Source of the DNA: an uncultured Verrucomicrobia subdivision 3 bacterium
GTDB taxonomy: Bacteria > Verrucomicrobiota > Verrucomicrobiia > Limisphaerales > UBA11358
Direction of reading: 5' to 3'
Assembly: GCA_903861445.1 (NCBI GenBank)
Contig: CAIOUK010000240.1
Location: 1-25,914, forward strand
Length of the DNA: 25,914 nucleotides
The notes beneath the pieces are model-generated. The model did not search any database, was not told the origin of the DNA, and worked only from the letters and a program-made list of their open reading frames with translations. Position 1 is the first letter of the stretch. Every line of letters begins with the position of its first letter. A program made the position numbers and the translations under genes. Below are positions 14,846 through 23,077 of this stretch, piece after piece.

Positions 14846-15255
14846 GTTAGGCCGATTAGCACTTTATGACAGACGAAACCCAAACTGCCACCGACAATCA
14901 AACACCAAGGGTCATCTGGTGGTTCAAGATTTACACTGGATTCCTGTGCTTGCTTTATCTAGCTACCGCTGCGTTTTCACTCTACTTTTTTCTTTCTGAC
15001 CCGGCAGACATAGAGATGTCAGCGACAGAGGCGCTGGTTCTCGGTGTGCTTTTACTTATTGTTAGCATAGTTTTATTTGTCGCGTGTTTGCTGCCGCTTG
15101 TTCTTAAGCCAAAGCCTTGGCTCTGGACTTATAACCTTATTCTTATTTGCCTTGGTATGACGAGCGCTTGCATTTTGCCAGCGTGCATACCGTTGCTGAT
15201 TTTCTCGCTTAAGCCGGAAGCAAAGAGATATTTCGGCAAGGTTTGAGTGCCTAAC
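14846..15255 (+). mobile_element. Probable orphan integron gene cassette
   Basis: GTTAGGC lies 13 bp before the start codon of the enclosed gene, and GCCTAACAAG begins 2 bp after its stop codon. These are the attC core sequences in the order expected for one integrated cassette (GTTRRRY, gene, RYYYAAC). The first ten bases of the right end match those of the attC sites at 24718-25585 read in cassette orientation. A full folded attC after the right core is not recognisable, so the site may be truncated or decayed. The enclosed gene is poorer in GC than both neighbours. Confidence 0.6.
14866..15246 (+). CDS. Small membrane protein of unknown function (cassette gene)
   Basis: A 126-residue protein with a polar N-terminus (about 17 residues, rich in Thr, Asp and Gln) and three to four hydrophobic segments: WFKIYTGFLCLLYLATAAF, ALVLGVLLLIVSIVLFVAC, WTYNLILICLGMTSA and ILPACIPLLIFSL. 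It ends in a short charged tail (KPEAKRYFGKV). I do not recognise a named family or any catalytic motif. Base composition is more AT-rich than lipA and the isomerase gene on either side, and codon choice is more relaxed, consistent with transfer. The integron core heptamers tightly bracketing it suggest that it arrived as a gene cassette. It would be expressed from read-through of the isomerase gene or from its own unseen promoter. Confidence 0.7.
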   Translation: MTDETQTATDNQTPRVIWWFKIYTGFLCLLYLATAAFSLYFFLSDPADIEMSATEALVLGVLLLIVSIVLFVACLLPLVLKPKPWLWTYNLILICLGMTSACILPACIPLLIFSLKPEAKRYFGKV

Positions 15256-15369
15256 AAGATTAGATGAGAGGGCAGATTGCTTGGCGACTTTAATGAAATT
15301 GGCACCAGTTCCGCGCGTTGATTTTGTTCGTGTCCATTCGAGGCGCAGCAGTTAAAATAGGATTTTGAA

Positions 15370-16257
15370 ATGACGACGACCGAATTGAAAACCCGCCCGC
15401 GCCTGCCGGATTGGCTGCGCATCAAGCTGCCCACTTCCGACAGCTTCGCACAAACGCGCAACCTGCTCGGCGAACTCAAGCTGCACACCGTCTGCGAAAG
15501 CGCCAAGTGCCCGAACCATTGGGAATGTTGGAGCAAAGGCACGGCCACGTTCATGATCGCCGGCGACCGCTGCACGCGCGCCTGCGGCTTTTGCGCCGTC
15601 AGCACCGCCAAACCGTTGCCGCTCGAAGCCGATGAACCGCTCCGCGTGGCCGAAGCGACGCGCCGGATGAAATTGAAACACGTCGTCATCACCGCCGTCG
15701 CCCGTGACGACGTGGCCGATGGCGGCGCGGAACATTTCCGGCAAACGATTGAGGAAGTCCGCAAATTAAATCCGGGAATTGTCATCGAAGTGCTCGTGCC
15801 AGATTTTCAGGACAGCGATGCGTCCATTGAACTGGTGCTCGCGGCGAACCCGCAAATTTTTAACCACAATCTTGAAACCGTCCGCCGCCTGACGCCGGAA
15901 GTGCGGCATCGCGCAACCTATGACCGTTCGTTGAGCGTGTTGAAAAAGGTGAAGACCAAACGTGGCAAAACCATTTTCACGAAGTCCGGCCTGATGCTCG
16001 GTCTCGGCGAACGCGAAGAAGAAGTTTTGGAAGCGATGCGTGATTTGCGCGCGGCGGGCTGCGACATTCTCACGCTCGGCCAGTATCTGCAGCCGACGCT
16101 GAAGCATCTGGCGATGGTGGAATTTGTGCCGCCAGCAAAATTTGCCGAATACAAAGTTCGCGCGGAAGAAATGGGCTTCGTCCACGTCGCGAGCGGACCG
16201 CTGGTGCGGAGTTCGTATCACGCGGACGAATTTGGCGCGGCGTCAGCGACCTGCTGA
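15370..16257 (+). CDS. lipA: Lipoyl synthase (radical SAM)
   Basis: A 295-residue lipoyl synthase, which inserts two sulfurs into protein-bound octanoyl groups of E2 and GcvH lipoyl domains in the cytoplasm. Both clusters are visible: the auxiliary cluster cysteines C42, C47 and C53 (CX4CX5C) and the radical-SAM cysteines C68, C72 and C75 (CX3CX2C in CTRACGFC). The C-terminal RSSYHAD supplies the serine that ligates the auxiliary cluster. Other family blocks are ITAVARDDVADGGA, FNHNLETV, KSGLMLGLGE and TLGQYLQPT. Length is normal. The last 15 bp overlap the convergent GNAT gene. No lipB or lipoyl-dependent dehydrogenase gene is adjacent. The upstream 114 bp after the orphan cassette must carry its promoter. 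Confidence 0.97.
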   Translation: MTTTELKTRPRLPDWLRIKLPTSDSFAQTRNLLGELKLHTVCESAKCPNHWECWSKGTATFMIAGDRCTRACGFCAVSTAKPLPLEADEPLRVAEATRRMKLKHVVITAVARDDVADGGAEHFRQTIEEVRKLNPGIVIEVLVPDFQDSDASIELVLAANPQIFNHNLETVRRLTPEVRHRATYDRSLSVLKKVKTKRGKTIFTKSGLMLGLGEREEEVLEAMRDLRAAGCDILTLGQYLQPTLKHLAMVEFVPPAKFAEYKVRAEEMGFVHVASGPLVRSSYHADEFGAASATC

Positions 16258-16854
16258 CGTCTGGCGCAGCAGCAGATAAACCGCCACGGCCACGCAGACG
16301 AAGAAAATCGCGAAGCTGGCAACGGTGATTGACAGTTTGAGTTTGCGGGCGCGCTCGGCAACTTGCGCCGTCTGTTTTTTCTCGGCGGCCATAAAGTTGC
16401 CAAACTGATTTTCCAGCGCGTGGGTGATGGCTGCTTCGTTTTTCAATTCCAGCGTGAGCCAGTCGCCGGCCAGATTTTTCCATTCGGCGGGCAGCCGTTC
16501 CAGCGTTTCCGCCGGGGCTTTTTGAAACCCCCAATGTTTCCAGAACGGCGAGGTTTCCTGCGTCCACACGCGGAAGACGCCGTGGTTCGCGGCGATTTTC
16601 TGGATGCGCTCCCAAAATAATTCCCGCGCGGCGTCGGCCACAGCAAAGTCGGCGAAATCCTCGGCGTAAAATCGCAAATGCTGGCGGGCTATTTGCACGC
16701 CGATGGCTCCGGCAAAATTTCCGCCGGTCGTGACGATTTGAAATTCGGTGACGCGATCCTTGAGTTCATCCGCCGGCAGCCGTGCGGCGTGCCACAGCGC
16801 TTTGAGTGCAGGCAAATCATCCACGGTGGCGCGGCGGAGCTGAAGTTGCGGCAT
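16243..16854 (-). CDS. GNAT-like acetyltransferase domain with a C-terminal membrane anchor
   Basis: A 203-residue protein. The first 140 residues look like a GNAT fold: LQLRRATVDDLPALKALW at the start, then NFAGAIGVQIARQHLRFYAEDFA and a late FWKHWGFQKA segment that fits the usual terminal strands. The acetyl-CoA loop (Q/RxxGxG/A) is not clear, so activity is uncertain. After a helical stretch comes a single membrane span (ITVASFAIFFVCVAVAVYLLL, about 176-196) and a short basic tail, giving a tail-anchored layout with the domain probably in the cytoplasm. The 3' end overlaps lipA convergently by 15 bp, and its 5' end is divergent from the nitroreductase gene. The substrate is unknown. Confidence 0.65.
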   Translation of the reverse strand: MPQLQLRRATVDDLPALKALWHAARLPADELKDRVTEFQIVTTGGNFAGAIGVQIARQHLRFYAEDFADFAVADAARELFWERIQKIAANHGVFRVWTQETSPFWKHWGFQKAPAETLERLPAEWKNLAGDWLTLELKNEAAITHALENQFGNFMAAEKKQTAQVAERARKLKLSITVASFAIFFVCVAVAVYLLLRQTSAGR

Positions 16855-16939
16855 GGGCTGATTGTGGAATAAATTTCCCCGGCGCGAAGAAAAATTTGCA
16901 TTTGCAGCGGACTATGTGATTTTAGCGGTCGCTAAGTTT

Positions 16940-17584
16940 ATGAGCCAACCCAAACAACTTCTCGACGCCTTGCAATGGCGCTACGCTACCAAGGTTTTTG
17001 ACGCGACCAAAAAAATTCCCGCCGACCTCTGGGCCGCGCTGGAAAAATCGCTCGTGCTGACGCCGACGAGCTACGGTTTGCAGCCGTATCATTTTCTCAT
17101 CGTGCAGGACGCCGCCACGCGCGCGGCGTTGCTGCCGCATTCCTGGGGGCAGAAACAGGTGGTGGATTGCTCGCATTTCGTGGTGTTCACGGCGCGGACG
17201 GAAATGCATAAGGCGGATGTGGACAAGTTGGTCGCGCGCATCAGCAGCGTGCGCGGCGTGCCGGCGGAGTCCATGACTCCCTACTGGAACATGATGATTG
17301 GCGACGTGGTCAACGGGCCGCGCGGAAAAATCGCGCACGAATGGGCGGCGCGGCAGTGCTACATCGCGCTCGGCAATTTGATGACCGCCGCCGCCGTGCT
17401 CGGCGTGGACGCGTGCCCGATGGAAGGTCTCGTGCCGATGGAATACGACAAAATTCTAAAGCTCGAAGGCACGGGCTACAAAACCGTGGTCGCGTTGGCG
17501 CTGGGTTACCGCGCGGAGGGCGACAAATACGCCAGCCTGGCCAAGGTGCGTTACGAGACGGCGGATTTGATCAAGGTCATTTGA
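16940..17584 (+). CDS. Nitroreductase-family NAD(P)H-dependent flavin oxidoreductase
   Basis: A 214-residue nitroreductase-like protein, expected to be a homodimer that binds FMN and passes hydride from NAD(P)H to nitro compounds, quinones or similar acceptors. Typical features are the N-terminal LQWRYATKVFD, where the Arg and Lys contact FMN, PTSYGLQPYHFLIV, the ARQCYIALGNLMTAAAVLG helix, the CPMEG loop that contacts the flavin, and VVALALGYRAEGDKYA near the end. Overall it resembles the NfsB-like group. The ATG at 16940 starts immediately before the first conserved helix; a longer open frame from 16862 is probably not translated. It stands alone between divergent and codirectional genes, with no regulator nearby. 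Its physiological substrate is not deducible. Confidence 0.9.
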   Translation: MSQPKQLLDALQWRYATKVFDATKKIPADLWAALEKSLVLTPTSYGLQPYHFLIVQDAATRAALLPHSWGQKQVVDCSHFVVFTARTEMHKADVDKLVARISSVRGVPAESMTPYWNMMIGDVVNGPRGKIAHEWAARQCYIALGNLMTAAAVLGVDACPMEGLVPMEYDKILKLEGTGYKTVVALALGYRAEGDKYASLAKVRYETADLIKVI

Positions 17585-17679
17585 TTCCGGCTGGTAAATT
17601 TGCATGTCGTGATGTTGTTGCCGTGATGTAACAGTAAATGGAATTGCGTCGAGACGGGAAACTTCTAAAATGCCCGTCT

Positions 17680-18903
17680 ATGAATTTAGATTCACTTTAC
17701 TCGGAGCTGACCCTTAAAACGAAAACCAAGCTGGCGCTGATTGTCCTCGACGGCCTCGGCGATTTGGCGACGAAGGAGCAGGGCTATCTCACGCCGCTCG
17801 AAGCCGCGCACACGCCGAATCTCGACAAGCTTTCCAAGGATTCCGCGCAGGGCCGCATGATTCCCGTCGCGCCCGGCATCACGCCCGGCAGCGGTCCCGG
17901 CCATCTCGGACTGTTTGGCTACGACCCGCTGGAATTTCAAGTTGGCCGCGGCGTCATCGAGGCGCTCGGCCTCGGCGTGGAACTGCAACCCGGTGATGTT
18001 TGCGCGCGCGCGAATTTTGCGACGCTCGATGCGAAAGGCATTGTTACCGACCGCCGCGCGGGACGCATCGCCACGGAAGTTTGCGAAAAGCTTTGCGCCA
18101 AGCTGTCCGCCAAAATTAAAAAAATCGGCGACACGCAGGTCATCATCAAGCCCGGCAAGGAACATCGTTTCGTCGTCGTGTTTCGCGGCAAAGGTCTCGA
18201 AGGCCCGCTAACGGATGCCGACCCGAATCGCGAAGGCTTTGCCATTCCGACCGTGAAACCGCGCGATGCGAAAAACCTGAAGCAGAAAAAAATGGCGAAG
18301 CTCATCGTGGATTTTTACAAGGCCGCGCTGCCGGTCATTGCCAAGGAAAAACCGGCGAACGGCTTTCTCATGCGCGGCATCGCGCATCAGCCGGAAATTC
18401 CGCTGTTTGAAGAGCGTTACCTGCTGAAGCCCGCTTGCCTCGCGGTTTATCCGATGTATAAAGGCCTCGCGCAGCTTGTCGGCATGGTGAAAATCGAAGG
18501 CCCGCAGACCATCAAGGAGCAGTTCGAGCGCTACCTCGCCGAATACGACAACTACGATTTCTTCTTCATCCATTACAAATACACCGACAAATATGGTGAA
18601 GACGGCAATTTCACCGCGAAGAAAAAAGCGATTGAAGACTTTGACGCCGCGCTGCCGATTCTCCTGAAAAAGAAGCCGGACGTCATTGCCATCACCGGCG
18701 ACCATTCGACGCCCGTTTCGATGAAAGGCCATTCCTGGCATCCGCAGCCGGTGCTGCTGCACTCGGCGACGAGCGGCTCGGACAAGCTGGAACGCTTTAC
18801 CGAGACCGGTGCGAACAGCGGCTCGCTCGGCATCATGCCGGCGAAATTCCTCATCCGCCTGATGCAGGCGAACGCGAAGATGTTCGACAAGTTCGGCGCG
18901 TAA
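17680..18903 (+). CDS. apgM: 2,3-bisphosphoglycerate-independent phosphoglycerate mutase, ApgM type
   Basis: A 407-residue alkaline-phosphatase-superfamily mutase that interconverts 3- and 2-phosphoglycerate in glycolysis. It belongs to the archaeal-type (ApgM) branch, shorter than the roughly 510-residue GpmI form. Visible motifs are VLDGLGD (22-28) with the first metal Asp, PGSGPGHLGLFGYDP (69-83) with the probable phosphorylated serine S71, VGRGVIEALG, FLMRGIA, and the C-terminal metal site ITGDHSTPVSMKGHSWHPQP. The ATG at 17680 precedes the conserved start by about 18 residues; the frame is open a further 14 codons, but that extra part shows no family features. A strong terminator follows 14 bp after the stop, so the transcript ends before pgsA. 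Confidence 0.93.
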   Translation: MNLDSLYSELTLKTKTKLALIVLDGLGDLATKEQGYLTPLEAAHTPNLDKLSKDSAQGRMIPVAPGITPGSGPGHLGLFGYDPLEFQVGRGVIEALGLGVELQPGDVCARANFATLDAKGIVTDRRAGRIATEVCEKLCAKLSAKIKKIGDTQVIIKPGKEHRFVVVFRGKGLEGPLTDADPNREGFAIPTVKPRDAKNLKQKKMAKLIVDFYKAALPVIAKEKPANGFLMRGIAHQPEIPLFEERYLLKPACLAVYPMYKGLAQLVGMVKIEGPQTIKEQFERYLAEYDNYDFFFIHYKYTDKYGEDGNFTAKKKAIEDFDAALPILLKKKPDVIAITGDHSTPVSMKGHSWHPQPVLLHSATSGSDKLERFTETGANSGSLGIMPAKFLIRLMQANAKMFDKFGA

Positions 18904-18917
18904 ATTGAATTATGCAG

Positions 18918-18948
18918 GGCGGGTTGCGTCACGCAGCCCGCCTTTTTT
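18918..18948 (+). terminator. Rho-independent terminator after apgM
   Basis: A 10-bp stem (GGCGGGTTGC / GCAGCCCGCC, with one G-T pair) encloses a 5-nt loop and is followed by six T. It separates the mutase transcript from pgsA. Confidence 0.88.
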
Positions 18949-18997
18949 GTTTTTGGAACTTGCCAACCGCCGCTGTGAATCGCCAAGCTTTTGCCGC

Positions 18998-19594
18998 ATG
19001 AATCTGCCCAACAAACTCACCGTCTCCCGGTTCGGGCTGACGGTGCTGTTTTTGTGGGCGCTGTTCTCGCCGTTCAAATACAACGACACGCTGGCGTTGC
19101 TGTTTTTCTCGCTGGCCGGCTTCACGGATTATCTCGATGGTCATCTCGCGCGCTCGCGCAATCTCATCACTAGCTTCGGCAAGCTGATGGATCCACTCGC
19201 GGACAAAATTCTGACGTGCTCGGCTTTTATCGCGTTCGTTGAAAGCTCGCATTTGCACCCGGGCGCGCCAGTGCCAGTCGGCGCATGGATGGTCATTGTC
19301 ATCGTCGCGCGCGAGCTGGCCATCACCGGTCTGCGCCTGCTGGCGGCGTCGAAGAACATCGTGCTCGCGGCGGAACGCTTCGGCAAACACAAGACCATTT
19401 CGCAAATCATCACCATCAACGCGCTGCTCATCGTGGATGCGTCGGAGGAATGGCCGGTGGCGCTGAAAAATTTCTTCGCCGCTTGGTTGCCCACGTTTGC
19501 GGAAATCATGTTGTGGATTACGGTGGCGCTGACCGCGATGTCCGGCGTCATCTATCTCTGGCGCAACCGTGCGCTCTATCTCGAAGACGTGTGA
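18998..19594 (+). CDS. pgsA: CDP-diacylglycerol--glycerol-3-phosphate 3-phosphatidyltransferase
   Basis: A 198-residue integral membrane enzyme that makes phosphatidylglycerophosphate, the committed step to phosphatidylglycerol and cardiolipin. The complete CDP-alcohol phosphotransferase signature is present: D44, D47-G48, A51-R52, G61, D65 and D69, spaced exactly as in the family (DX2DGX2ARX8GX3DX3D). NLPNKLTVSRF at the N-terminus is the classic PgsA opening, and about five hydrophobic helices follow. The ATG at 18998 matches this opening; the longer frame from 18905 would run through the apgM terminator and was rejected. It is convergent with the RodZ-like gene. The pgsA / rodZ-like / ftsK neighbourhood resembles that of Firmicutes and other phyla. 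Confidence 0.95.
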   Translation: MNLPNKLTVSRFGLTVLFLWALFSPFKYNDTLALLFFSLAGFTDYLDGHLARSRNLITSFGKLMDPLADKILTCSAFIAFVESSHLHPGAPVPVGAWMVIVIVARELAITGLRLLAASKNIVLAAERFGKHKTISQIITINALLIVDASEEWPVALKNFFAAWLPTFAEIMLWITVALTAMSGVIYLWRNRALYLEDV

Positions 19595-19610
19595 AGTAGG
19601 CTGGCAGATT

Positions 19611-20096
19611 TTATCGGTGCAGCGGCAGCGTATCGCCGGCACCGGCGGGCTGATAAACGGCGGGCGGAAGATTTTTCAAGGGATCACTTTTCTGGTTATG
19701 ATGCCAGGCCCAGAACGACACGCCGAGGATGAGCGTCAGGCCAATGACGGCGAGACCCGCGAAACCGACCTTCCAATTCAACTTGGCGACGAGCAGTGCG
19801 ATATCATCCACGAAGGTTCTTTTTGATTCCGACAGCGGCGGTGGCTCGCTAAATTTCTCCGTGCCTTTCAATTCTACCGCCAACTCGGCGAGCACGGCGG
19901 TGGTGTCCAGCTTAAGCACGGCGGCGTAATTCTTCACGGAACCCCGGATGTAAATCGGTGCGGAGAACACGCCAAAGTTGCCTTCTTCCAGCGCGCGGAT
20001 GTGGTCGGTGCGGATCTTGGTCAGGTCTGCGACCTGCTCGACCGTGAGGTTTTTGGCCTCGCGGGCGGAGCGGAGTTGTTCGGCGACCGTTGACAT
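19611..20096 (-). CDS. RodZ-like helix-turn-helix membrane protein
   Basis: A 161-residue protein. Residues 1-75 form a Cro/C1-type HTH of the RodZ kind: MSTVAEQLRSAREAKNLT, QVADLTKIRTDHIRALEEG, then FSAPIYIRGSVKNYA, the hallmark of the RodZ cytoplasmic domain that binds MreB in rod-shaped cells. A linker is followed by one membrane span (VGFAGLAVIGLTLILGVSFWAW, about 110-131) and a short Pro-rich tail of 30 residues. The usual periplasmic DUF4115 domain is absent, so this is a short form. AAGGG next to the ATG is one of the few clear ribosome binding sites in the window. It lies 49 bp after ftsK on the same strand, probably as one operon. A role in cell shape is inferred from the family. Confidence 0.8.
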   Translation of the reverse strand: MSTVAEQLRSAREAKNLTVEQVADLTKIRTDHIRALEEGNFGVFSAPIYIRGSVKNYAAVLKLDTTAVLAELAVELKGTEKFSEPPPLSESKRTFVDDIALLVAKLNWKVGFAGLAVIGLTLILGVSFWAWHHNQKSDPLKNLPPAVYQPAGAGDTLPLHR

Positions 20097-20145
20097 TCCC
20101 TTTATTTAGCGCGATTGACGGGGGCTTGGCAATCTTGGAAATACT

Positions 20146-22884
20146 TCAAACCGCACTCTGCCCGCCGCCATCCGCACCGCCACCGTCGAGGTCAATCAGG
20201 ATTTCGCGCGGCTCGGCACCGTTGCTTTCGCCGACGATGCCGCGATTTTCCAGTTCATCCATGATGCGCGCCGCGCGACCGTAGCCGAGGCGCAGACGGC
20301 GTTGCAACAGTGAGACGCTCGCCTTCTGTTCGCTGCGGATGACTTCGATGCACTGCTGGATGATTTCTTCGTCCTCGTCAATGCCGCTTTCGAGGTCGGT
20401 GTTGGCGCTGGGTTTGGAAAGCTGCTGATGAATTTCCATTTCGTAACTCGGCTTACCCTGTTGCGCGATGAAGGCCACGATGTCTTCCAATTCTTTGTCC
20501 GTGATGAGCGCACCTTGCGCGCGCTTGAGATTGCCCGAACCAGGCGGGAGATAAAGCATGTCGCCCTTGCCCAGTAATTTGTCCGCGCCCATCGCATCGA
20601 GAATCGTCCGTGAGTCCACGCGGCTTGCGACTTGGAACGCGATGCGCGCCGGAATGTTGGCCTTGATGACACCGGTGATGACATCCACAGACGGACGCTG
20701 CGTCGCGACGATGCAATGGATGCCCGCCGCACGCGCCATCTGCGTGATGCGCGCGATGGCCATTTCCACATCCGCCGGCGCGACCAACATCAAGTCCGCC
20801 AGCTCGTCAATGATGACGACGATGTAGGAAAGTTTTTCCGGGATAATGATGTCTTCCTCGCGCGGCACGACGATCTCCTCGTCCACTTCCACCGCGAAAC
20901 CGCCTGCGCCCGCCTCGACTTTTTCCTTCTTCGCGGAGAGCGGCAATTCCAATTCCTGTTCCGGCAACGGCTTGTTCTTCGGACGTTCGTTGAACGACTT
21001 CACATTGCGCACGCCGACGCGCGCAAAAATTTTGTAACGCTTTTCCATCTCATTCACCACCCAGCGCAGCGCGAGCAAAACTTTTTTTGGATCGGTCACG
21101 ACCGGCACGACGAGATGCGGCAGCGCGTTGTATTGCTGCAATTCGACGACCTTCGGGTCAATCATCACGAAGCGCAGTTGGTCCGGCGAGAACCGGTAGA
21201 GCAGCGACGCGATGATGGAATTGATGCAGACAGATTTGCCGGAGCCGGTCGAACCGGCGATGAGCATGTGCGGCATCTCCGCGAGGTCCGCGACGATGGG
21301 ATGACCGTAAACATCCTTGCCGAGCGCGATGGGAATGCGTGCCTTGCTGTTGCGCCATTCGTCCGACTCGAACAAATCGCGCATGATGACCTTCGTCTTC
21401 ACCAAATTCGGAACTTCGATGCCGACGGAAGATTTTCCCGGCACCGGCGCGAGAATGTGGATGCGTTCCGCCTTCAGCGCAGCGGCGAGGTTATTGGAAA
21501 GATTTTGAATCTTCTCCAGCTTCACGCCCGGCGCAGGATGCAATTCGTAGCGCGTGATGGTCGGCCCCTTGGTGATGTCGCCAAGCGAAACCTCGATGTC
21601 GAACTGCGCGAGCGTCTGCTGCATCAGCCGCGCGTTGGCCATCAATTCTTCCTTGGACTCGGTCGGCTTCACCGTCATGTCCGCGTGCTGAAGAAAATCC
21701 ATCGAAGGCAACTGGTAGTTGCCGATCATCGGCACCGAGGCGACGGTCATCGGCTTCGGTTTCTTCGGCGCGGGTCGCGGACGCGGCGTGGGCGCGGGCG
21801 GCGTGGAGCCGTCGGCAATCGTGATGACCGGCTCCACCACCGGCGGGGCGGGCTTCTCGGTGGCGGGCGTTTCTGTTTTTTCGGCAAGAGCCGGTTCGGG
21901 CTTCAGTTCTTCCGCTTTTTTCTCGGCGGGGACGGCGTCGGATTTGCGTCCGAGAATTTCCTCGGTTGCCGCCGGCCGGATTTCGCTGGCGGGAATGATT
22001 TCGGCGGCCACCAGCGGTTCGTCCGCCGGCGTAATTTCCTTCGGCGATTCCGGCAAAGTCGTCTTGCGGACGCGCGGACCTTTGGCCTGCGGATAACTCA
22101 AGTCGCGCACGGTCGGCTCCGGCACCGGCAAACCGTCGGCACCGAGGCCGCTGGCGGGCTTCTCGATTTTTTCCGAACGGCTGACCTCCTCTTCGAGCTG
22201 GCGTTTTTGTTTTTCGAGTTCACGCGCCCGTTTTTCGAGTTCGATTTCCTCGGTGGATTTTGCTTCGGTGTGCGCGGTGAAATTATCTTTGTGCAACAAG
22301 GCGCGAATCCAGCCACCCAAGCGGAAGTTCGTCAGGAACAGCAAGCTGATCAAGCCCAGCGCGACATAGACCAGCATGGCGCCGAGATTGCCGAGCAGAC
22401 AAAAACCAAATTCCCAGTTCCGCGTCTGGCCGTAGGTCAGATAACCCAATTCGCCGCCGGCGCTGTGGATGCCTTTGGCCAGATGAAAGCGTCCGTTGTT
22501 TCCGCCGTCATCTGCCAGAAACAAAAGTCCGGAAACAGATACCAGCAGGACGAGCGACCAAAGCAGCGACCAGCCCAGCCGCTCGCGCAAATAACTGAAG
22601 GCATTGAACAGGTAGCTCACGCCAAAAATGCCGGCCAGGAGCGGAATCAAATAAGCGGCACCGCCGAGCAAGTAAAACGAGGCGTAGGCCAGCCACGCGC
22701 CAATCAGCCCGATCCAGTTATGGAGCGGCTTGTTAAGATGCGTGGTGATGAAGGAAATATCGCTACGGTCAAATGACAGTTGCGCGCACAACAGGGGCAG
22801 GGCGATGAATAAAATCAGCGCGATGCCGATGACATCATTGAAGCCGTGATTGGATTTGGGTGAGTCGTCCGACTTTCTTGCCAT
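20146..22884 (-). CDS. ftsK: DNA translocase FtsK
   Basis: A 912-residue FtsK/SpoIIIE protein that pumps chromosome ends across the closing septum. The N-terminus has four to five membrane helices (about 17-195). A charged, Glu/Lys/Pro/Ala-rich linker (about 210-390) includes a coiled-coil-like ELEKRARELEKQKRQLEEE stretch. The motor follows: alpha domain, Walker A GSTGSGKS (K550), Walker B IVVIIDELADLM (about 687-698), then ATQRPSVDVITGVIKANIPA and the ASRVDSRTILD region. The C-terminal winged-helix gamma domain (LRLGYGRAARIMDELE and onward) would read polarity (KOPS-like) sequences. An insertion rich in acidic and basic residues (about 628-682, from KNKPLPEQELE to EEDIIIPEKL) separates conserved motor blocks. 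The gene is complete and cotranscribed with the RodZ-like gene. Confidence 0.97.
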   Translation of the reverse strand: MARKSDDSPKSNHGFNDVIGIALILFIALPLLCAQLSFDRSDISFITTHLNKPLHNWIGLIGAWLAYASFYLLGGAAYLIPLLAGIFGVSYLFNAFSYLRERLGWSLLWSLVLLVSVSGLLFLADDGGNNGRFHLAKGIHSAGGELGYLTYGQTRNWEFGFCLLGNLGAMLVYVALGLISLLFLTNFRLGGWIRALLHKDNFTAHTEAKSTEEIELEKRARELEKQKRQLEEEVSRSEKIEKPASGLGADGLPVPEPTVRDLSYPQAKGPRVRKTTLPESPKEITPADEPLVAAEIIPASEIRPAATEEILGRKSDAVPAEKKAEELKPEPALAEKTETPATEKPAPPVVEPVITIADGSTPPAPTPRPRPAPKKPKPMTVASVPMIGNYQLPSMDFLQHADMTVKPTESKEELMANARLMQQTLAQFDIEVSLGDITKGPTITRYELHPAPGVKLEKIQNLSNNLAAALKAERIHILAPVPGKSSVGIEVPNLVKTKVIMRDLFESDEWRNSKARIPIALGKDVYGHPIVADLAEMPHMLIAGSTGSGKSVCINSIIASLLYRFSPDQLRFVMIDPKVVELQQYNALPHLVVPVVTDPKKVLLALRWVVNEMEKRYKIFARVGVRNVKSFNERPKNKPLPEQELELPLSAKKEKVEAGAGGFAVEVDEEIVVPREEDIIIPEKLSYIVVIIDELADLMLVAPADVEMAIARITQMARAAGIHCIVATQRPSVDVITGVIKANIPARIAFQVASRVDSRTILDAMGADKLLGKGDMLYLPPGSGNLKRAQGALITDKELEDIVAFIAQQGKPSYEMEIHQQLSKPSANTDLESGIDEDEEIIQQCIEVIRSEQKASVSLLQRRLRLGYGRAARIMDELENRGIVGESNGAEPREILIDLDGGGADGGGQSAV

Positions 22885-23002
22885 GCCCGCAACGTAGCAA
22901 GACCGCGTGAGGGTTCAAAGTTGAAACTGAACCACTCGTGCAGATTTGGCTTTGGGCTTGCCATTTGGATGCGACCTTGCCAACCTCATCGCCCCTTCGG
23001 TT

Positions 23003-23077
23003 GCGCGGTTAGCTCAGTGGTAGAGCATTACCTTGACACGGTAGGGGTCGGAGGTTCGAAACCTCCACCGCGCACCA
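23003..23077 (+). tRNA. tRNA-Val (GAC), with encoded CCA
   Basis: The cloverleaf closes fully: acceptor GCGCGGT / ACCGCGC with discriminator A and encoded CCA, D-arm GCTC/GAGC, anticodon stem TTACC/GGTAG with loop TTGACAC (anticodon GAC, valine), and T-arm GGAGG-TTCGAAA-CCTCC. Its 3' half is a typical integration target, and a tyrosine recombinase gene starts its antisense overlap here. Confidence 0.96.

Noticed and set aside
15256..15369. A complete attC after the orphan cassette gene
   Set aside because: After GCCTAACAAG I could not find complementary arms or a GTTRRRY end before lipA, so only a core is claimed.
16862..16939. N-terminal extension of the nitroreductase from an upstream ATG
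   Set aside because: The extra 26 residues show no family similarity, and the ATG at 16940 starts exactly at the conserved first helix.
20632..22776. A 714-codon open frame on the plus strand
   Set aside because: It lies wholly antisense to ftsK, is rich in Arg/His/Gly/Asp without any domain, and exists only because GC-rich codons on the other strand avoid stops.
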